64,000 nt of DNA from Buchananella felis (GTDB taxonomy: Bacteria > Actinomycetota > Actinomycetes > Actinomycetales > Actinomycetaceae): the NCBI RefSeq assembly GCF_041380015.1, contig NZ_CP159978.1. One strand, 5' to 3'. This document shows positions 1 through 9,142 of this stretch, piece after piece. The notes under the pieces were generated by a model that was not told the DNA's origin, made no database searches, and saw nothing but the letters and a program-made list of their open reading frames with translations. The position numbers were made by a program, and so were the translations under genes. Each line of letters begins with the position of its first letter. Position 1 is the stretch's first letter.

Positions 1-801
1 GTCTCCGCCCGCACCCAAAAGGAGATCTCCCGGCGCAAGAACGCCCTGGAGAACTCCTCGCTGCCCACCAAGCTGGCCGACTGCCGCTCCAACGACGTCG
101 CCTCCTCCGAGCTGTTCATCGTGGAGGGAGACTCCGCGCTCGGCACCGCCAAGCTGGCGCGCTCCTCCGACTACCAGGCGCTCTTGCCGATCCGAGGCAA
201 GATCCTCAACGTCCAAAAGTCCAGCCAGGCGGACATGCTCTCCAACGCCGAGTGCGCCGCGATCATCCAGGTGATCGGCGCCGGCTCGGGCCGCTCCTTC
301 GACCTGAGCCAGGCCCGCTACGGCAAGGTGATCCTGATGACGGACGCCGACGTGGACGGCGCCCACATCCGCACCCTGCTGCTCACGCTGTTCTTCCGCT
401 ACATGCGGCCACTGATCGAGGCCGGGCGGGTGTACGCGGCCGTCCCGCCGCTGCACCGCATCGAGGTCAACGGCGCGGGGCGCCGCAAGGGGGAGGTCAT
501 CTACACCTACTCCGAGGCGGAGCTGCACCGGCACCTGACGCGCCTGCGCAAGGCCGGGCGCACCTACAAGGAGCCGATCCAGCGCTACAAGGGCCTGGGT
601 GAGATGGACGCGCACCAGCTGGCCGAGACCACGATGGAACCCGCCCACCGCACCCTGCGCCGCATCACCATCAAGGACGAGGAAGCGGTGCTGGCCGCAG
701 AAAAGACCTTCGACCTACTGATGGGCTCCGCCGTGCCGCCGCGCCGTGACTTCATCATCGAGGGCGCCGCCGTGCTGGACCGCGACAGCATCGACGCCTA
801 G
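1..801 (+). CDS. parE: DNA topoisomerase IV subunit B (ParE), C-terminal part
   Basis: The frame is open from base 1, so the 5' end lies outside the window; 266 residues remain. It is the TOPRIM and C-terminal part of a type II topoisomerase B subunit, the ATPase half of the enzyme that decatenates chromosomes. EGDSA (the TOPRIM glutamate), the metal-binding stretch DADVDGAHIRT and KGLGEMDA near the C terminus are all visible. The version EGDSALGTAKLARS is of the ParE kind rather than the GyrB kind (EGDSAGGSA), from family knowledge. A parC-type gene lies 4 kb downstream on the other strand, which supports topoisomerase IV. GyrB cannot be formally excluded without the N terminus. Confidence 0.9.
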   Translation, partial: VSARTQKEISRRKNALENSSLPTKLADCRSNDVASSELFIVEGDSALGTAKLARSSDYQALLPIRGKILNVQKSSQADMLSNAECAAIIQVIGAGSGRSFDLSQARYGKVILMTDADVDGAHIRTLLLTLFFRYMRPLIEAGRVYAAVPPLHRIEVNGAGRRKGEVIYTYSEAELHRHLTRLRKAGRTYKEPIQRYKGLGEMDAHQLAETTMEPAHRTLRRITIKDEEAVLAAEKTFDLLMGSAVPPRRDFIIEGAAVLDRDSIDA

Positions 802-852
802 CGTCGGCCGCCGCCGGTTGGCGGCCCGGAAAGAGCTGGGGCGAAAGTCCCC

Positions 853-858
853 TAGAAT
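853..858 (+). promoter_or_regulatory. -10 hexamer TAGAAT, leaderless type
   Basis: TAGAAT ends 7 nt before the ATG at 866, so transcription would begin at or next to the start codon. This decides the start over an in-frame ATG at 746 inside parE. An imperfect palindrome, GGGGCGAAAGTCCCC, lies directly upstream at about 838-852. Confidence 0.6.
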
Positions 859-865
859 CGGGGGC

Positions 866-1900
866 ATGAATAGCGGCCTGCTTTCGGCTTTGGCAGCCCC
901 CACCGAGGTCCAGCTGCCCCCGGCCCACCTGGGTCTGTCCTGGCGTACCCCCGCCCGGGCCGATCGCGCCCAGATGACCCGCCTGCTGGTGACCGGCCAG
1001 CTGGCCGACGCCCCGGTCAGGCCCGAGCCGATCACCACCGTGGACACCCTGCTGGAGGACCTGGCTGCGGGCCGCGCCGACGCCGTGGCCGGCTTCGACG
1101 AGGCCGGCACCCTGCGCGCCCTGGGCCAGGTCAGGACCGTGCCGGTCGAGGCCGGGCGGGCCCGGGCAGAGATCTCCGCTACCGTCTCGCCCTGCTGGCG
1201 CGGGCGCGGCATCGGCCGCGAGCTGATCGGTTGGCAGGACCAGCGCGCCCGCCAGCTGCTGGCCGAGCAGATCAAGGAGCACGACGACGTCACCAGCGCC
1301 GTGGTGGCCGTGTTCGTGGACGAGCACCAGGTGGATCGCCGCCGCCTCTACGCCGCGGCCGGTTTCGCCCCGGCCCGCACCTACGTCCGGCTGAGCCGCT
1401 CCCTGGAGCAGCCCGTGCCGGTGGAGCCCACTCCCACTGGTTTGCGCCTGGTGGCGTGGGACGACGTTGCGCTCGAGCGGATCGAGGCGGCGCACCGGGT
1501 CGCGTTCGGCACCCCCGGGGTGCCCGACCGCAACTACACCTCCCTGTGGCAGCGGGCGATTAGGACGGTGGAGCCGTCGCTGTCCCGCGTGGCCGTGTGC
1601 GAGGAGAGCGGTGAGGTGGCCGGCTACATCCTGCAGTCCCTGCTGCCGTGGACCTGGCACGCGCTGGGCCGGCCGGAGTGCTTCACCTCCCTGCTGGGAG
1701 TCATGCCCGACTTCCGCCACCTGGGCACCGCGCGCGCCCTGCTCACCGCGGGCCTGACGGAGGCCGCCAGGCAGGGATTCGTGCAGGCGGCGCTGAACGC
1801 GGACACCGAGAACCTGACGGGGGCCACGAGCTTCTACGAGCGGTTGGGTTACGTGACTGAGCGACGCCGCAGCCTTTATCTGCTTGACTTGACTCAATGA
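866..1900 (+). CDS. Tandem GNAT-family N-acetyltransferase
   Basis: 344 residues with two GNAT folds. The first carries the acetyl-CoA pyrophosphate loop CWRGRGIGRELI (about residues 110-120). The second carries MPDFRHLGTARALL (about 280-292) and ends with the typical FYERLGY segment. GNAT enzymes move an acetyl group from acetyl-CoA to an amine; the substrate here is unknown. The ATG at 866 is chosen because a -10 hexamer sits 7 nt upstream and the longer frame would run inside parE. The stop overlaps the next gene, which encodes a second two-domain GNAT, so the two probably arose by duplication and are co-transcribed. The layout resembles mycothiol synthase-type double GNATs, but I see no specific reason to assign that role. 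Confidence 0.8.
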   Translation: MNSGLLSALAAPTEVQLPPAHLGLSWRTPARADRAQMTRLLVTGQLADAPVRPEPITTVDTLLEDLAAGRADAVAGFDEAGTLRALGQVRTVPVEAGRARAEISATVSPCWRGRGIGRELIGWQDQRARQLLAEQIKEHDDVTSAVVAVFVDEHQVDRRRLYAAAGFAPARTYVRLSRSLEQPVPVEPTPTGLRLVAWDDVALERIEAAHRVAFGTPGVPDRNYTSLWQRAIRTVEPSLSRVAVCEESGEVAGYILQSLLPWTWHALGRPECFTSLLGVMPDFRHLGTARALLTAGLTEAARQGFVQAALNADTENLTGATSFYERLGYVTERRRSLYLLDLTQ

Positions 1901-2886
1901 GAAAAGCGCCCTTCTTCCCGCTTTCTGCCGACGTGCAGGCATACGGCCTGACCTGGCGGCTGCTTGGCGAACCCGACGCGGTGGCCGTATCGCGCGTCGT
2001 TTCCGCCTGCGAGGAGGCGGACGATCCCGCCTACCGCACCTCGATGGCGGAGACGGAGCTGCTTTTCCACGTCGACAAGCACTGGGTTGCCCTGGGTGGC
2101 TTCGACGAGGGCGGGGTGCTGCGGGCCTTCGGGCACGTGGCGCTGCGCGGTTCTGCCCCGGTGGAGGCGCTGTGCACCGGCGGGGTGGAGCCCGCCTGGC
2201 GCGAGCGCGGCATCGGCCTGGCCAACCTGCGCTGGCAGGTGGGCGCCGCCCGCGAGCTGCTGGAGCGCTTCGCGCCCAGGGACAGCCACCGCATCGCGGT
2301 GCACGTGGACGACAACCACGTCCCCCTGGCCCAGCACCTGCTGGAGCTCGGCTACGCGGAGAACAAGCGCTTCCAGGAGTGGCGCTTCGAGCTGACCCAC
2401 TCCATCCCGACCATGGGGCTGGGCCACTACCTGAGCGTCCACCCGTGGAGCGCGGAACTGGACGACATGGTGCGCCTGGCCTACAACGAGCTGGTGGCCT
2501 CCATGCCTGGCTCCAGCGCGGTCAACCGGGAGGAATGGGAGGAACTGAAGGCCGACTTCGAGCCCAGCTGGTCCTTCATCGCCCTGGACAAGTCCACCGA
2601 CCGCGCCAAGGTGGCCGGCTTCCTGTTCGCCTCCCGCTACGAGCAGGACTGGCAGGCGCTGGGCTGGCGCGAGGGCTACATCGACTTCTTCGCGGTGTTG
2701 GCACCGTGGCGTGGCAGCGGGGCCGGGATCGCCATGATCTCCGCCGCCCTGAATCGTTTCAAGGCCGACGGGATGGAGAAGGCCGCCCTGGAGCTGGGCG
2801 CCGACTCGGTGCAGATGGCCGGCGCGCTGGCGGACATGGGCTTTGAGATCACCACCTCATCCACCCTCTACGTGATGGACCTGTAG
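1897..2886 (+). CDS. Tandem GNAT-family N-acetyltransferase, second copy
   Basis: 329 residues with two GNAT domains. The acetyl-CoA loops are PAWRERGIGLANLRW in the first half and APWRGSGAGIAMISAAL in the second. The ATG overlaps the previous gene's TGA (ATGA), indicating translational coupling. It ends with the GNAT-like DMGFEITTSSTLYVMDL segment. Substrate unknown. The upstream gene has the same architecture but clearly different sequence, which suggests an old tandem duplication. Confidence 0.8.
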   Translation: MRKAPFFPLSADVQAYGLTWRLLGEPDAVAVSRVVSACEEADDPAYRTSMAETELLFHVDKHWVALGGFDEGGVLRAFGHVALRGSAPVEALCTGGVEPAWRERGIGLANLRWQVGAARELLERFAPRDSHRIAVHVDDNHVPLAQHLLELGYAENKRFQEWRFELTHSIPTMGLGHYLSVHPWSAELDDMVRLAYNELVASMPGSSAVNREEWEELKADFEPSWSFIALDKSTDRAKVAGFLFASRYEQDWQALGWREGYIDFFAVLAPWRGSGAGIAMISAALNRFKADGMEKAALELGADSVQMAGALADMGFEITTSSTLYVMDL

Positions 2887-2984
2887 GGCCACCTCCCGCG
2901 CTCTTCACTATCCCTCCCGGGGCGATTAAACCCTCCCCGTCGAAAAGTCGATGCGCGCTCAGCCGTCCATTTGGCAAAAGCTCA

Positions 2985-2990
2985 TAAGAT
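2985..2990 (+). promoter_or_regulatory. -10 hexamer TAAGAT, leaderless type
   Basis: TAAGAT lies exactly 6 nt before the ATG at 2997 and no Shine-Dalgarno sequence fits between them, so a leaderless transcript is likely. I see no good -35. Confidence 0.55.
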
Positions 2991-2996
2991 GACTCC

Positions 2997-4742
2997 ATGA
3001 GCGCCATTCATCGTCGAATCGTGGTATCCACCTCCCGCCTAGCCTTCGCCTCCGCCCTGGCCCTCGTTTCCGTGGCGGGCGTGGCGGCCGCAGTAGAGGT
3101 GGCGCCGCCGGGAACGTCGTCCACCCAGGAAACCGCTCCCGCAGGAGAGGACGCCGCGCGGATCGAGGTGGCGCCGTGGGAAAGCGGGCCAAACTGGGAG
3201 TCTCACCTCAACCACCCCGCCAGCGTCAAGCGCGGGGCGATGCTGGAGATGACCGGCTCGTGCGGGCCGATTCCCGACCGGGGCGTGAAGAATAGGCACC
3301 ACATCACGATCATGCCCACGACCTCCGGCGGCAAGGAGGAATTCACCATCTACCCGGAGTACGACAAGCAAACCGGCAACTTCACGGTCTCGCTGCCCGT
3401 ACCGAAGGACGCCGTGCCGGGCGCGTACGAGGTCGTTCTTTGGTGCAACGACTACGACGCCATCTACACCGCCTACAAGGGGGAGATGAGCATCGTCCTC
3501 AACGAGGGGGAGACCTTCACGCCCCCGCAGCCGGCCGCCCTCGCCGTTACCCTCTCCGCCCAGCAGGGGCAGCCCGGCCAGAGCGTGCAGGTGAGCGGCC
3601 GCTGCCGCCCCGAGCCGATGCGCGGGCTACAGGTCTGGGCCGGCTTGTCCGGTGAGAACTGGAGCACCGGCAAGAGGTTCGAAATGGACCCGGCCACCGG
3701 CGAGTTCAGCGGCAGCTTCACCATCCACAAGGCGACCTCGCCGGGCAAGTACAAGGCGGCCCTTAGTTGCGGGAGCGGGGCCACCAGCGGCCTGGTGAAG
3801 TTCACCGAGTTCACGGTGGAGCCACTGCCCGGACTCGAGCAGGTCGCCGGCCGTCTGGCGGGCGGTGACCGCTACGCCACGGCCAAGGAAATCGCCGCGC
3901 TGGGGCAGTGGGGCCAGACGGTCGTGCTGGCCAGCGGCGAGGTTGCGGCCGACGCCCTGGCGGCCACGCCCCTGGCCGCGGCTCTGCGCGCCCCGATCGT
4001 GCTCAGCCCCACCGCCGCGCTGGACGCCTCGGCGCGCCAGGCGCTCACCGACGCCAAGGCGAAGGGGGCGACCCACGTGGTGATCGCGGGCGGCGCGGGC
4101 ACGCTGCGCGCGCAGGTGGAGGAACAAGTGCGCGCGCTGGGGTATGAGGTAGAGCGCGTGGCCGGGCCAAACCGCTTCGCCACCGCCATCCTGCTGGCGC
4201 AGCGCACCAAGGCCGCCTACGCGGCCAAGGGGCAGACGGTGGGCGGCGTGTTCTTTGCCGACGGCACCGCCTACGCCGACGCCCTGGCGGCCGGCCCGGC
4301 CGCAGCTGCCCAGCGCGGGGTGCTGCTGCTGACCGACGGAGCAGCCATGCCCGCGGCGGTGGCGCAGGCGGCCGCCTCCTTCGGGCAGGTGTACGACGTC
4401 GCCATCGGCGGGGCGGCCGCCAAGGCCGCGGCGAGCCTCGACGTGGACAAGTACGTGGGCACGGACAGGCACGACACCGCCAAGCGCGTCTCGCTCCGGT
4501 TCATCGGGGAGCCGGCCGGCGCGATCATAGCCAGCGGTCGCGACTTTCCCGACGCGCTGGCCGCCGGGGCGCTGGCCGCGAACCTGGGCGCCTCCCTGCT
4601 GCTGACGGACGTCAACCAGCTGCCCGCGACCACCGAGGACTACCTGGCCAACAAGCAGCTCAACTGGATCCGCGTGGCCGGTGGCGAGAAGTCCGTCAGC
4701 TCGGCGGTCTACGAGGCCATCAGGCGCGCGATGCGCAAGTAG
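2997..4742 (+). CDS. Secreted protein with three cell wall-binding repeat 2 (CWB2) domains
   Basis: 581 residues. A basic start (MSAIHRRIVV), a hydrophobic stretch and an AAA-type region near residue 32 form a probable signal peptide. Residues about 60-280 look like two extracellular beta-rich domains with paired cysteines. The last 300 residues hold three CWB2 (Pfam CW_binding_2) repeats, recognisable by RLAGGDRYATA, ALAATPLAAALRAPIVLS and VVIAGGAG-type segments. CWB2 domains hold proteins non-covalently on secondary wall polymers. The gene stands alone between a leaderless promoter and a strong terminator. A second CWB2 protein lies at 55138-57606. The role of the N-terminal domains is unknown. 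Confidence 0.85.
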   Translation: MSAIHRRIVVSTSRLAFASALALVSVAGVAAAVEVAPPGTSSTQETAPAGEDAARIEVAPWESGPNWESHLNHPASVKRGAMLEMTGSCGPIPDRGVKNRHHITIMPTTSGGKEEFTIYPEYDKQTGNFTVSLPVPKDAVPGAYEVVLWCNDYDAIYTAYKGEMSIVLNEGETFTPPQPAALAVTLSAQQGQPGQSVQVSGRCRPEPMRGLQVWAGLSGENWSTGKRFEMDPATGEFSGSFTIHKATSPGKYKAALSCGSGATSGLVKFTEFTVEPLPGLEQVAGRLAGGDRYATAKEIAALGQWGQTVVLASGEVAADALAATPLAAALRAPIVLSPTAALDASARQALTDAKAKGATHVVIAGGAGTLRAQVEEQVRALGYEVERVAGPNRFATAILLAQRTKAAYAAKGQTVGGVFFADGTAYADALAAGPAAAAQRGVLLLTDGAAMPAAVAQAAASFGQVYDVAIGGAAAKAAASLDVDKYVGTDRHDTAKRVSLRFIGEPAGAIIASGRDFPDALAAGALAANLGASLLLTDVNQLPATTEDYLANKQLNWIRVAGGEKSVSSAVYEAIRRAMRK

Positions 4743-4774
4743 CCCGACTAGGGAGCGGATCGAAAGTCACGGTA

Positions 4775-4805
4775 GGGGCGGGGCGTCACGAAGACGCCCC
4801 GCCCC
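4775..4805. terminator. Bidirectional intrinsic terminator
   Basis: A perfect 13-bp GC-rich stem (4775-4787 with 4793-4805, loop ACGAA) between two convergent genes. A second hairpin follows at about 4819-4847. There is no long T tract, as is common in high-GC actinobacteria. Confidence 0.7.
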
Positions 4806-4845
4806 CAACCGGTTGCTTGGAGCCCGCCGGCCTCCGGGCGGGGGC

Positions 4846-7281
4846 TCAGCCGATCGAGGTCACCACGCCCTGCGTGAGCGTCCCGGAGGCGTCGCGCCGC
4901 TCGTCCTCCGCCGGCAGCTCCAGGGGCTGGCCGGCCTGCCCCACCGCGCGCGCCGGGGCCACGCCGGCCCAGCCGAGCACCAGGCGGTCCTGGCCCTGCA
5001 GCAGCCGCTGCACCCGCACGCCCTGCGTGCCGCGCCCCTTGGACGGGTAGCGGTCCAGGGGGGTGACCTTGGTGGACAGCGGCTCGTTGCCCAGGCTCGT
5101 GGCGCCCCCGGCGGCGGTGACCACGGCAGCCGCACTCAGCAGCTCGCCGGGCACCACGCCGCCACCGATCACGGTGGCGCCCTCGCGCAGCGCCAGGCCG
5201 GCCATGCCGCCGGCGCTGCGGCCCTGCACGCGCACCTTCGTCGCCTCGAAGCGCAGCAGCTGGGAGTCGGAGGAGATCAGCACGAACTGGCTCTGGTCGT
5301 CGCACGTCCTGGCGAAGGCCACCGAGTCGCCCTCCTCCAGCGCGATGATCTCGAAGTGGTCGCTGCGGGCCGGGCCGTCGGCGGTGGAGACACGCTTGAC
5401 CTTGCCGGCGCGCGTCACCAGGCCCAGGGGAGCGGCGTCCTCCGCCAGGCTCGCCAACGCCACCACCTGGCCCGCTGCCCCCTCCGGGGCCAGCAGCTGG
5501 GCCGGCATACCCCCGGCCAGGGAAACCGCGCCCTCGGTGCGCGGCAGCGCCGGAATCTCCACCACGTCGATCCGGGCCATCGTTCCATCGCTCATCACCA
5601 GGCCAACCCGGCCGCGGGTGGTGGCGGCAACGTCGGCCAACAACGCGTCGTGGGCACTACGGCCGCCCTCCCGGGTCATCGCCTCGGCGCCACTGACCCG
5701 CGCCAACAGGCCGGTGGTGGAAAGCAGCACGCGGCAGGGCTCGTCGGCCACCTCCAGCGGCGCCGCAGCGGCCGCCGGCGCCCCGCCGGGCAGGCCGGCC
5801 GCCCCGGACTCCTCCAACAACACCGTGCGGCGCGGGGTGGAGAAACGCTCCGCGGTGGCCGCCATCTCCTTGCTCACGGTGGCGCGCAAAACCCCGTCGT
5901 CAGACAGGATCTCCTCCAGCTGGGCGATCTCCCTCGCCAACTGGTCCGCCTCCGCCTCCAGCTCTAGGCGGGAGAACTTGGTCAGGCGGCGCAGGCGCAG
6001 GGCCAGGATGTGCTCGGCCTGCACCTCGGTCAGGTCAAAGACCTTCATCAAGCGGTCGCGGGCGCTGGCCGCGTCGTCGCTGGTGCGGATCACCGCGATG
6101 CACTCGTCGATGTCCGCCATGATCAGCAGCAGGCCGGCGATCAGGTGGGCGCGCTCGCGCTTGCGCTCGATCCGGTACCGCGAGCGGCGGCGCACCACCT
6201 CCAGGCGGTGCTCCACGAACACGCGCAGCAGCTCCAGCAGCCCCAGCGTGCGCGGCTGACCGTCCACCAGCGCCACGTTGTTCACCGCGAAGTTGTCCTC
6301 CAGCGGCGTGTGCTTGTAGAGCTGGGCCAGCACCGCCTCCGGGTTGAAACCGGCCTTGATCTCGATGACCAGGCGCATGCCCTTGGAGCGGTCGGTGTGG
6401 TCCTCCACCTTCGAGATACCCTCGAGCTTGCGGGCCTGCACGCCGTCCTTGATCTTCTCGATCACCCGCTCCGTGCCGACCAGGTAGGGCAGCTCGGAGA
6501 CCACGATGCCGTACTTGCGGGCCGTGATCCGCTCGATGCGGGCCTTGGCGCGGGTCTTGAAGGCCCCCCGGCCCGTGCGAGCGGCCTCCCGCACCCCGTC
6601 CAGGCCCACGATCATGCCGCCGCCGGGCAGGTCCGGGCCGGGCACGAAGCGCTCGATCTCCTCGATGGTGGCCTCCGGGTGGGCCACCAGGTGGCGGGCG
6701 GCGGCCAGGACCTCGCCCAGGTTGTGCGGTGCCATGTTCGTGGCCATGCCCACGGCGATGCCGCTGGCGCCGTTGACCAGCAGCGCCGGGATGGCGGCCG
6801 GCAGCACCTCCGGCTGCAGGAACTGGTTGTCGTAGTTGGGCACCATGTTGACCACGTCCTCGCCCAGGTCCGCGATCATCGCCAGCGCCGCCGGTGCCAG
6901 GCGCGCCTCGGTGTAGCGGGGGGCAGCCGGGCCGTCGTCCAGCGAACCGAAGTTGCCGTGCCCGTCGATCATCGGCAGGCGCAGCGTGAACGGCTGGGCC
7001 ATGCGCACCAGGGCGTCGTAGATCGCCGCGTCGCCGTGCGGGTGGAGCTTACCCATCACCTCACCCACCACGCGGGCGGACTTCACGTGCCCCTTCTCCG
7101 GGGTCAGGCCCATCACGCCCATCTGGTGCAGGATGCGCCGCTGCACGGGCTTGAGGCCGTCGCGGGCATCCGGCAGCGCGCGGGCGTAGATCACCGAGTA
7201 GGCGTACTCCAGGAACGAGGTCTCCATCTCGGTCGAGACGTCAATGTCGATGATCGTGGAGGCCTCGTCTTCAATCAGCAT
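4846..7281 (-). CDS. parC: DNA topoisomerase IV subunit A (ParC)
   Basis: 811 residues from the ATG at 7281. This is the DNA-cleaving subunit of a type IIA topoisomerase that partners ParE. The catalytic tyrosine is in PRYTEARL (Y123) and the start IDIDVSTEMETSFLEYAYSVI is typical of GyrA/ParC. The C-terminal half forms the beta-pinwheel. The quinolone-determining segment reads HPHGDAAIYD, with alanine where E. coli GyrA has Ser83, while the Asp equivalent to Asp87 is kept. Pairing with parE and absence of a clear GyrA box favour ParC. A longer frame to 7347 exists, but GATAAT 6 nt upstream of 7281 supports the shorter start. Confidence 0.9.
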   Translation of the reverse strand: MLIEDEASTIIDIDVSTEMETSFLEYAYSVIYARALPDARDGLKPVQRRILHQMGVMGLTPEKGHVKSARVVGEVMGKLHPHGDAAIYDALVRMAQPFTLRLPMIDGHGNFGSLDDGPAAPRYTEARLAPAALAMIADLGEDVVNMVPNYDNQFLQPEVLPAAIPALLVNGASGIAVGMATNMAPHNLGEVLAAARHLVAHPEATIEEIERFVPGPDLPGGGMIVGLDGVREAARTGRGAFKTRAKARIERITARKYGIVVSELPYLVGTERVIEKIKDGVQARKLEGISKVEDHTDRSKGMRLVIEIKAGFNPEAVLAQLYKHTPLEDNFAVNNVALVDGQPRTLGLLELLRVFVEHRLEVVRRRSRYRIERKRERAHLIAGLLLIMADIDECIAVIRTSDDAASARDRLMKVFDLTEVQAEHILALRLRRLTKFSRLELEAEADQLAREIAQLEEILSDDGVLRATVSKEMAATAERFSTPRRTVLLEESGAAGLPGGAPAAAAAPLEVADEPCRVLLSTTGLLARVSGAEAMTREGGRSAHDALLADVAATTRGRVGLVMSDGTMARIDVVEIPALPRTEGAVSLAGGMPAQLLAPEGAAGQVVALASLAEDAAPLGLVTRAGKVKRVSTADGPARSDHFEIIALEEGDSVAFARTCDDQSQFVLISSDSQLLRFEATKVRVQGRSAGGMAGLALREGATVIGGGVVPGELLSAAAVVTAAGGATSLGNEPLSTKVTPLDRYPSKGRGTQGVRVQRLLQGQDRLVLGWAGVAPARAVGQAGQPLELPAEDERRDASGTLTQGVVTSIG

Positions 7282-7287
7282 GCGCCA

Positions 7288-7293
7288 ATTATC
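7288..7293 (-). promoter_or_regulatory. -10 hexamer GATAAT for parC, leaderless type
   Basis: On the minus strand GATAAT ends 6 nt before the parC ATG at 7281. It lies back to back with the promoter of the divergent gene at 7348. Confidence 0.6.
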
Positions 7294-7335
7294 CGGGATG
7301 GGCGGCCCGTGGTGCCCGCGCCCACGCCGAGGTGC

Positions 7336-7341
7336 GAGAAT
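7336..7341 (+). promoter_or_regulatory. -10-like hexamer GAGAAT for the DUF5998 gene
   Basis: GAGAAT ends 6 nt before the ATG at 7348, giving a divergent leaderless pair with parC. The first base departs from TANNNT. Confidence 0.45.
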
Positions 7342-7347
7342 GGCCAA

Positions 7348-7896
7348 ATGACGTCACACCTGGGCAGGTATCTGGAGGCCTACGAGTACTTCCCGGCGGC
7401 TGCCGCGCGCTTGCTGGAGATGAGCTTGGGCGGGGCCGACCCGCTGGCGATGCTGGTGCAGCGCTCCACGGTTATCGATGAGGAGGCGGTGCGCCGCCAC
7501 GTCAACGCGTTGGCGCTGACCAAGCGGCACCTGGTGTTGATGCACATTGACGAGATCGACGACGCCCCCGGCTCGCTGGCGATTTCCAGCGAGGTGGTGC
7601 CGCTTTCTAACGTGGTGGCCACGCGCTTCAACTACGAGCTCTCTGACGCCGTCACGGGGCCGGGCGATATCCGCGAGGTGCTGATCTCGCTGGGGTGGAA
7701 GTCCACGCGCCAGTTCGAGTTCGGGCCGAAGTCCTGCGGGGACCCGTCTTGCGAGGCCGAGCACGGCCAGGGCGGCGTGATTCACAACGAGGACCTGGCG
7801 GTGCGGGTGACCCGCGAGGCCGACGGCCCGGAGGAGCTGGAGCGCACCGTGCAGTTCGCTGCCGAGCTGGCGCGCCTGTTGGCGGCGGCGGAGTAG
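7348..7896 (+). CDS. DUF5998 family protein
   Basis: 182 residues, no signal peptide or membrane segment. I recognise it as the conserved actinobacterial DUF5998 family, which is found next to an alkaline-phosphatase-superfamily gene, as here. A CGDPSCEAEHG segment (about residues 131-141) could bind metal but is not a proven site. The function is unknown. The stop lies 4 nt before the next start, so the two form an operon. Start fixed by the -10 hexamer 6 nt upstream. Confidence 0.75.
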   Translation: MTSHLGRYLEAYEYFPAAAARLLEMSLGGADPLAMLVQRSTVIDEEAVRRHVNALALTKRHLVLMHIDEIDDAPGSLAISSEVVPLSNVVATRFNYELSDAVTGPGDIREVLISLGWKSTRQFEFGPKSCGDPSCEAEHGQGGVIHNEDLAVRVTREADGPEELERTVQFAAELARLLAAAE

Positions 7897-7900
7897 CGGC

Positions 7901-9142
7901 GTGAGCGAGTTGTTTGCGCGCCGCCCCGCCGGTCAGCCGGTTGCCGGGATGGACGACGCTGCCGCCCCGGCCACCTCGCTGGAGCGCGGCGCCCCCTCCT
8001 TCGCGCTGGGAGACGTGCTGCCGGCGGCGGCGCGCGCCGTTGGGGTGGATCTACCCGGGGCGGACCAACTGCCGGGGGCCGGCGCCGTAGCGGCGGCGCT
8101 GGGGGAGCTGGGGCGGGCCGAGGCGGCGATCGTGGTGATGATCGACGGCCTGGGCAGCCAGCAGTTGGCCAAGTACTCCGGGCACGTGCCCTTCCTGCGC
8201 AACGTGGCCCGGCGGGCGACGCTGACCACGTGCGCGCCCTCCACCACGGCGGCGGCGTTGACCCTGCTGGGCACCGGGGCGGCCGGGGGCAGCACCGGGA
8301 TGCTGGGCTACACGGTGCGGGTGCAGGCCCCCGAGGTGGCGGGGGCGGCGGCGCCGCCCGGGGAGGTCATGAACCTGCTCACCTTCGCCGACAGCGCGGT
8401 GGCTCCCCAGGACTACCAGGACCAGCCCACCCACTTCGAGCGTTACCGGGGCGCCACGGGCCGGGGGCTGCCCAGCATCGGGCTCGCCCGCTTCGCGGGC
8501 TCCGGGCTGACGCTGGCGGCGCTGCGCGGCAGCGACCACCACGGCCAGAACATCATGGCCGAGCGCGGGCGCACCGCCGCCCGCCTGGTGCGGCAGGGAG
8601 AGCGCCTGATCTACCTCTACTTCGGGGAGGTGGACAAGGCCGGCCACTACTACGGCTGGGGCAGCCCGCAGTGGCTGCGCGAGCTGGAGAACGTGGACCG
8701 CGTGCTAGCCAACCTCTCCGCCCAGGCTCCCCAGGCACTGCTGCTCATCACCGCAGACCACGGCATGATCAACTCGGGTAGCGCCGATCACGTGTTCGTC
8801 ACCCCCGCCATGCGCCGGGACCTGGAGTGCATGGCCGGCGAGCCGCGCGCGGTGCACGCCTACGCTGCGGCCGGGCGCGCGGCGGAGCTGGAACGCTGCT
8901 GGCGCGAGGAGCTGGGGGAGAACGCCTGGGTGCTGGGGCGCCACGAGGCCGTGGAGCTGGGCCTGTTCGGGCAGGTCAGCGCACGCCGCCTGCCGCTACT
9001 GGGAGACGTGATCGCCTTCGCGCGCGGCAACACCACCATCCACGCCGAGGTCGGGGCGCGCACCACCACGATGGTGGGAGTGCACGGCAGCCTCACGCGG
9101 GCAGAACTGGAAGTCCCCCTGCTGGCGGTCGATCCCCGCTAG
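7901..9142 (+). CDS. Alkaline phosphatase superfamily protein (nucleotide pyrophosphatase/phosphodiesterase-like)
   Basis: 413 residues from a GTG. The metal-binding and nucleophile pattern of the superfamily is visible: VMIDGLGSQQL (first Asp), APSTTAAALTLLGTG (Thr nucleophile region), GEVDKAGHYYGW (Asp and His) and LITADHGMI (Asp-His). Such enzymes hydrolyse phosphodiester or pyrophosphate bonds; the substrate is unknown. It follows the DUF5998 gene by 4 nt. Its stop codon interleaves with that of sepH: both TAG codons share the palindrome CTAG at 9139-9142. Confidence 0.8.
   Translation: MSELFARRPAGQPVAGMDDAAAPATSLERGAPSFALGDVLPAAARAVGVDLPGADQLPGAGAVAAALGELGRAEAAIVVMIDGLGSQQLAKYSGHVPFLRNVARRATLTTCAPSTTAAALTLLGTGAAGGSTGMLGYTVRVQAPEVAGAAAPPGEVMNLLTFADSAVAPQDYQDQPTHFERYRGATGRGLPSIGLARFAGSGLTLAALRGSDHHGQNIMAERGRTAARLVRQGERLIYLYFGEVDKAGHYYGWGSPQWLRELENVDRVLANLSAQAPQALLLITADHGMINSGSADHVFVTPAMRRDLECMAGEPRAVHAYAAAGRAAELERCWREELGENAWVLGRHEAVELGLFGQVSARRLPLLGDVIAFARGNTTIHAEVGARTTTMVGVHGSLTRAELEVPLLAVDPR

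Noticed and set aside
4819..7347. parC starting at 7347
   Set aside because: The extra 22 residues show no family similarity and a leaderless -10 hexamer fits the ATG at 7281.
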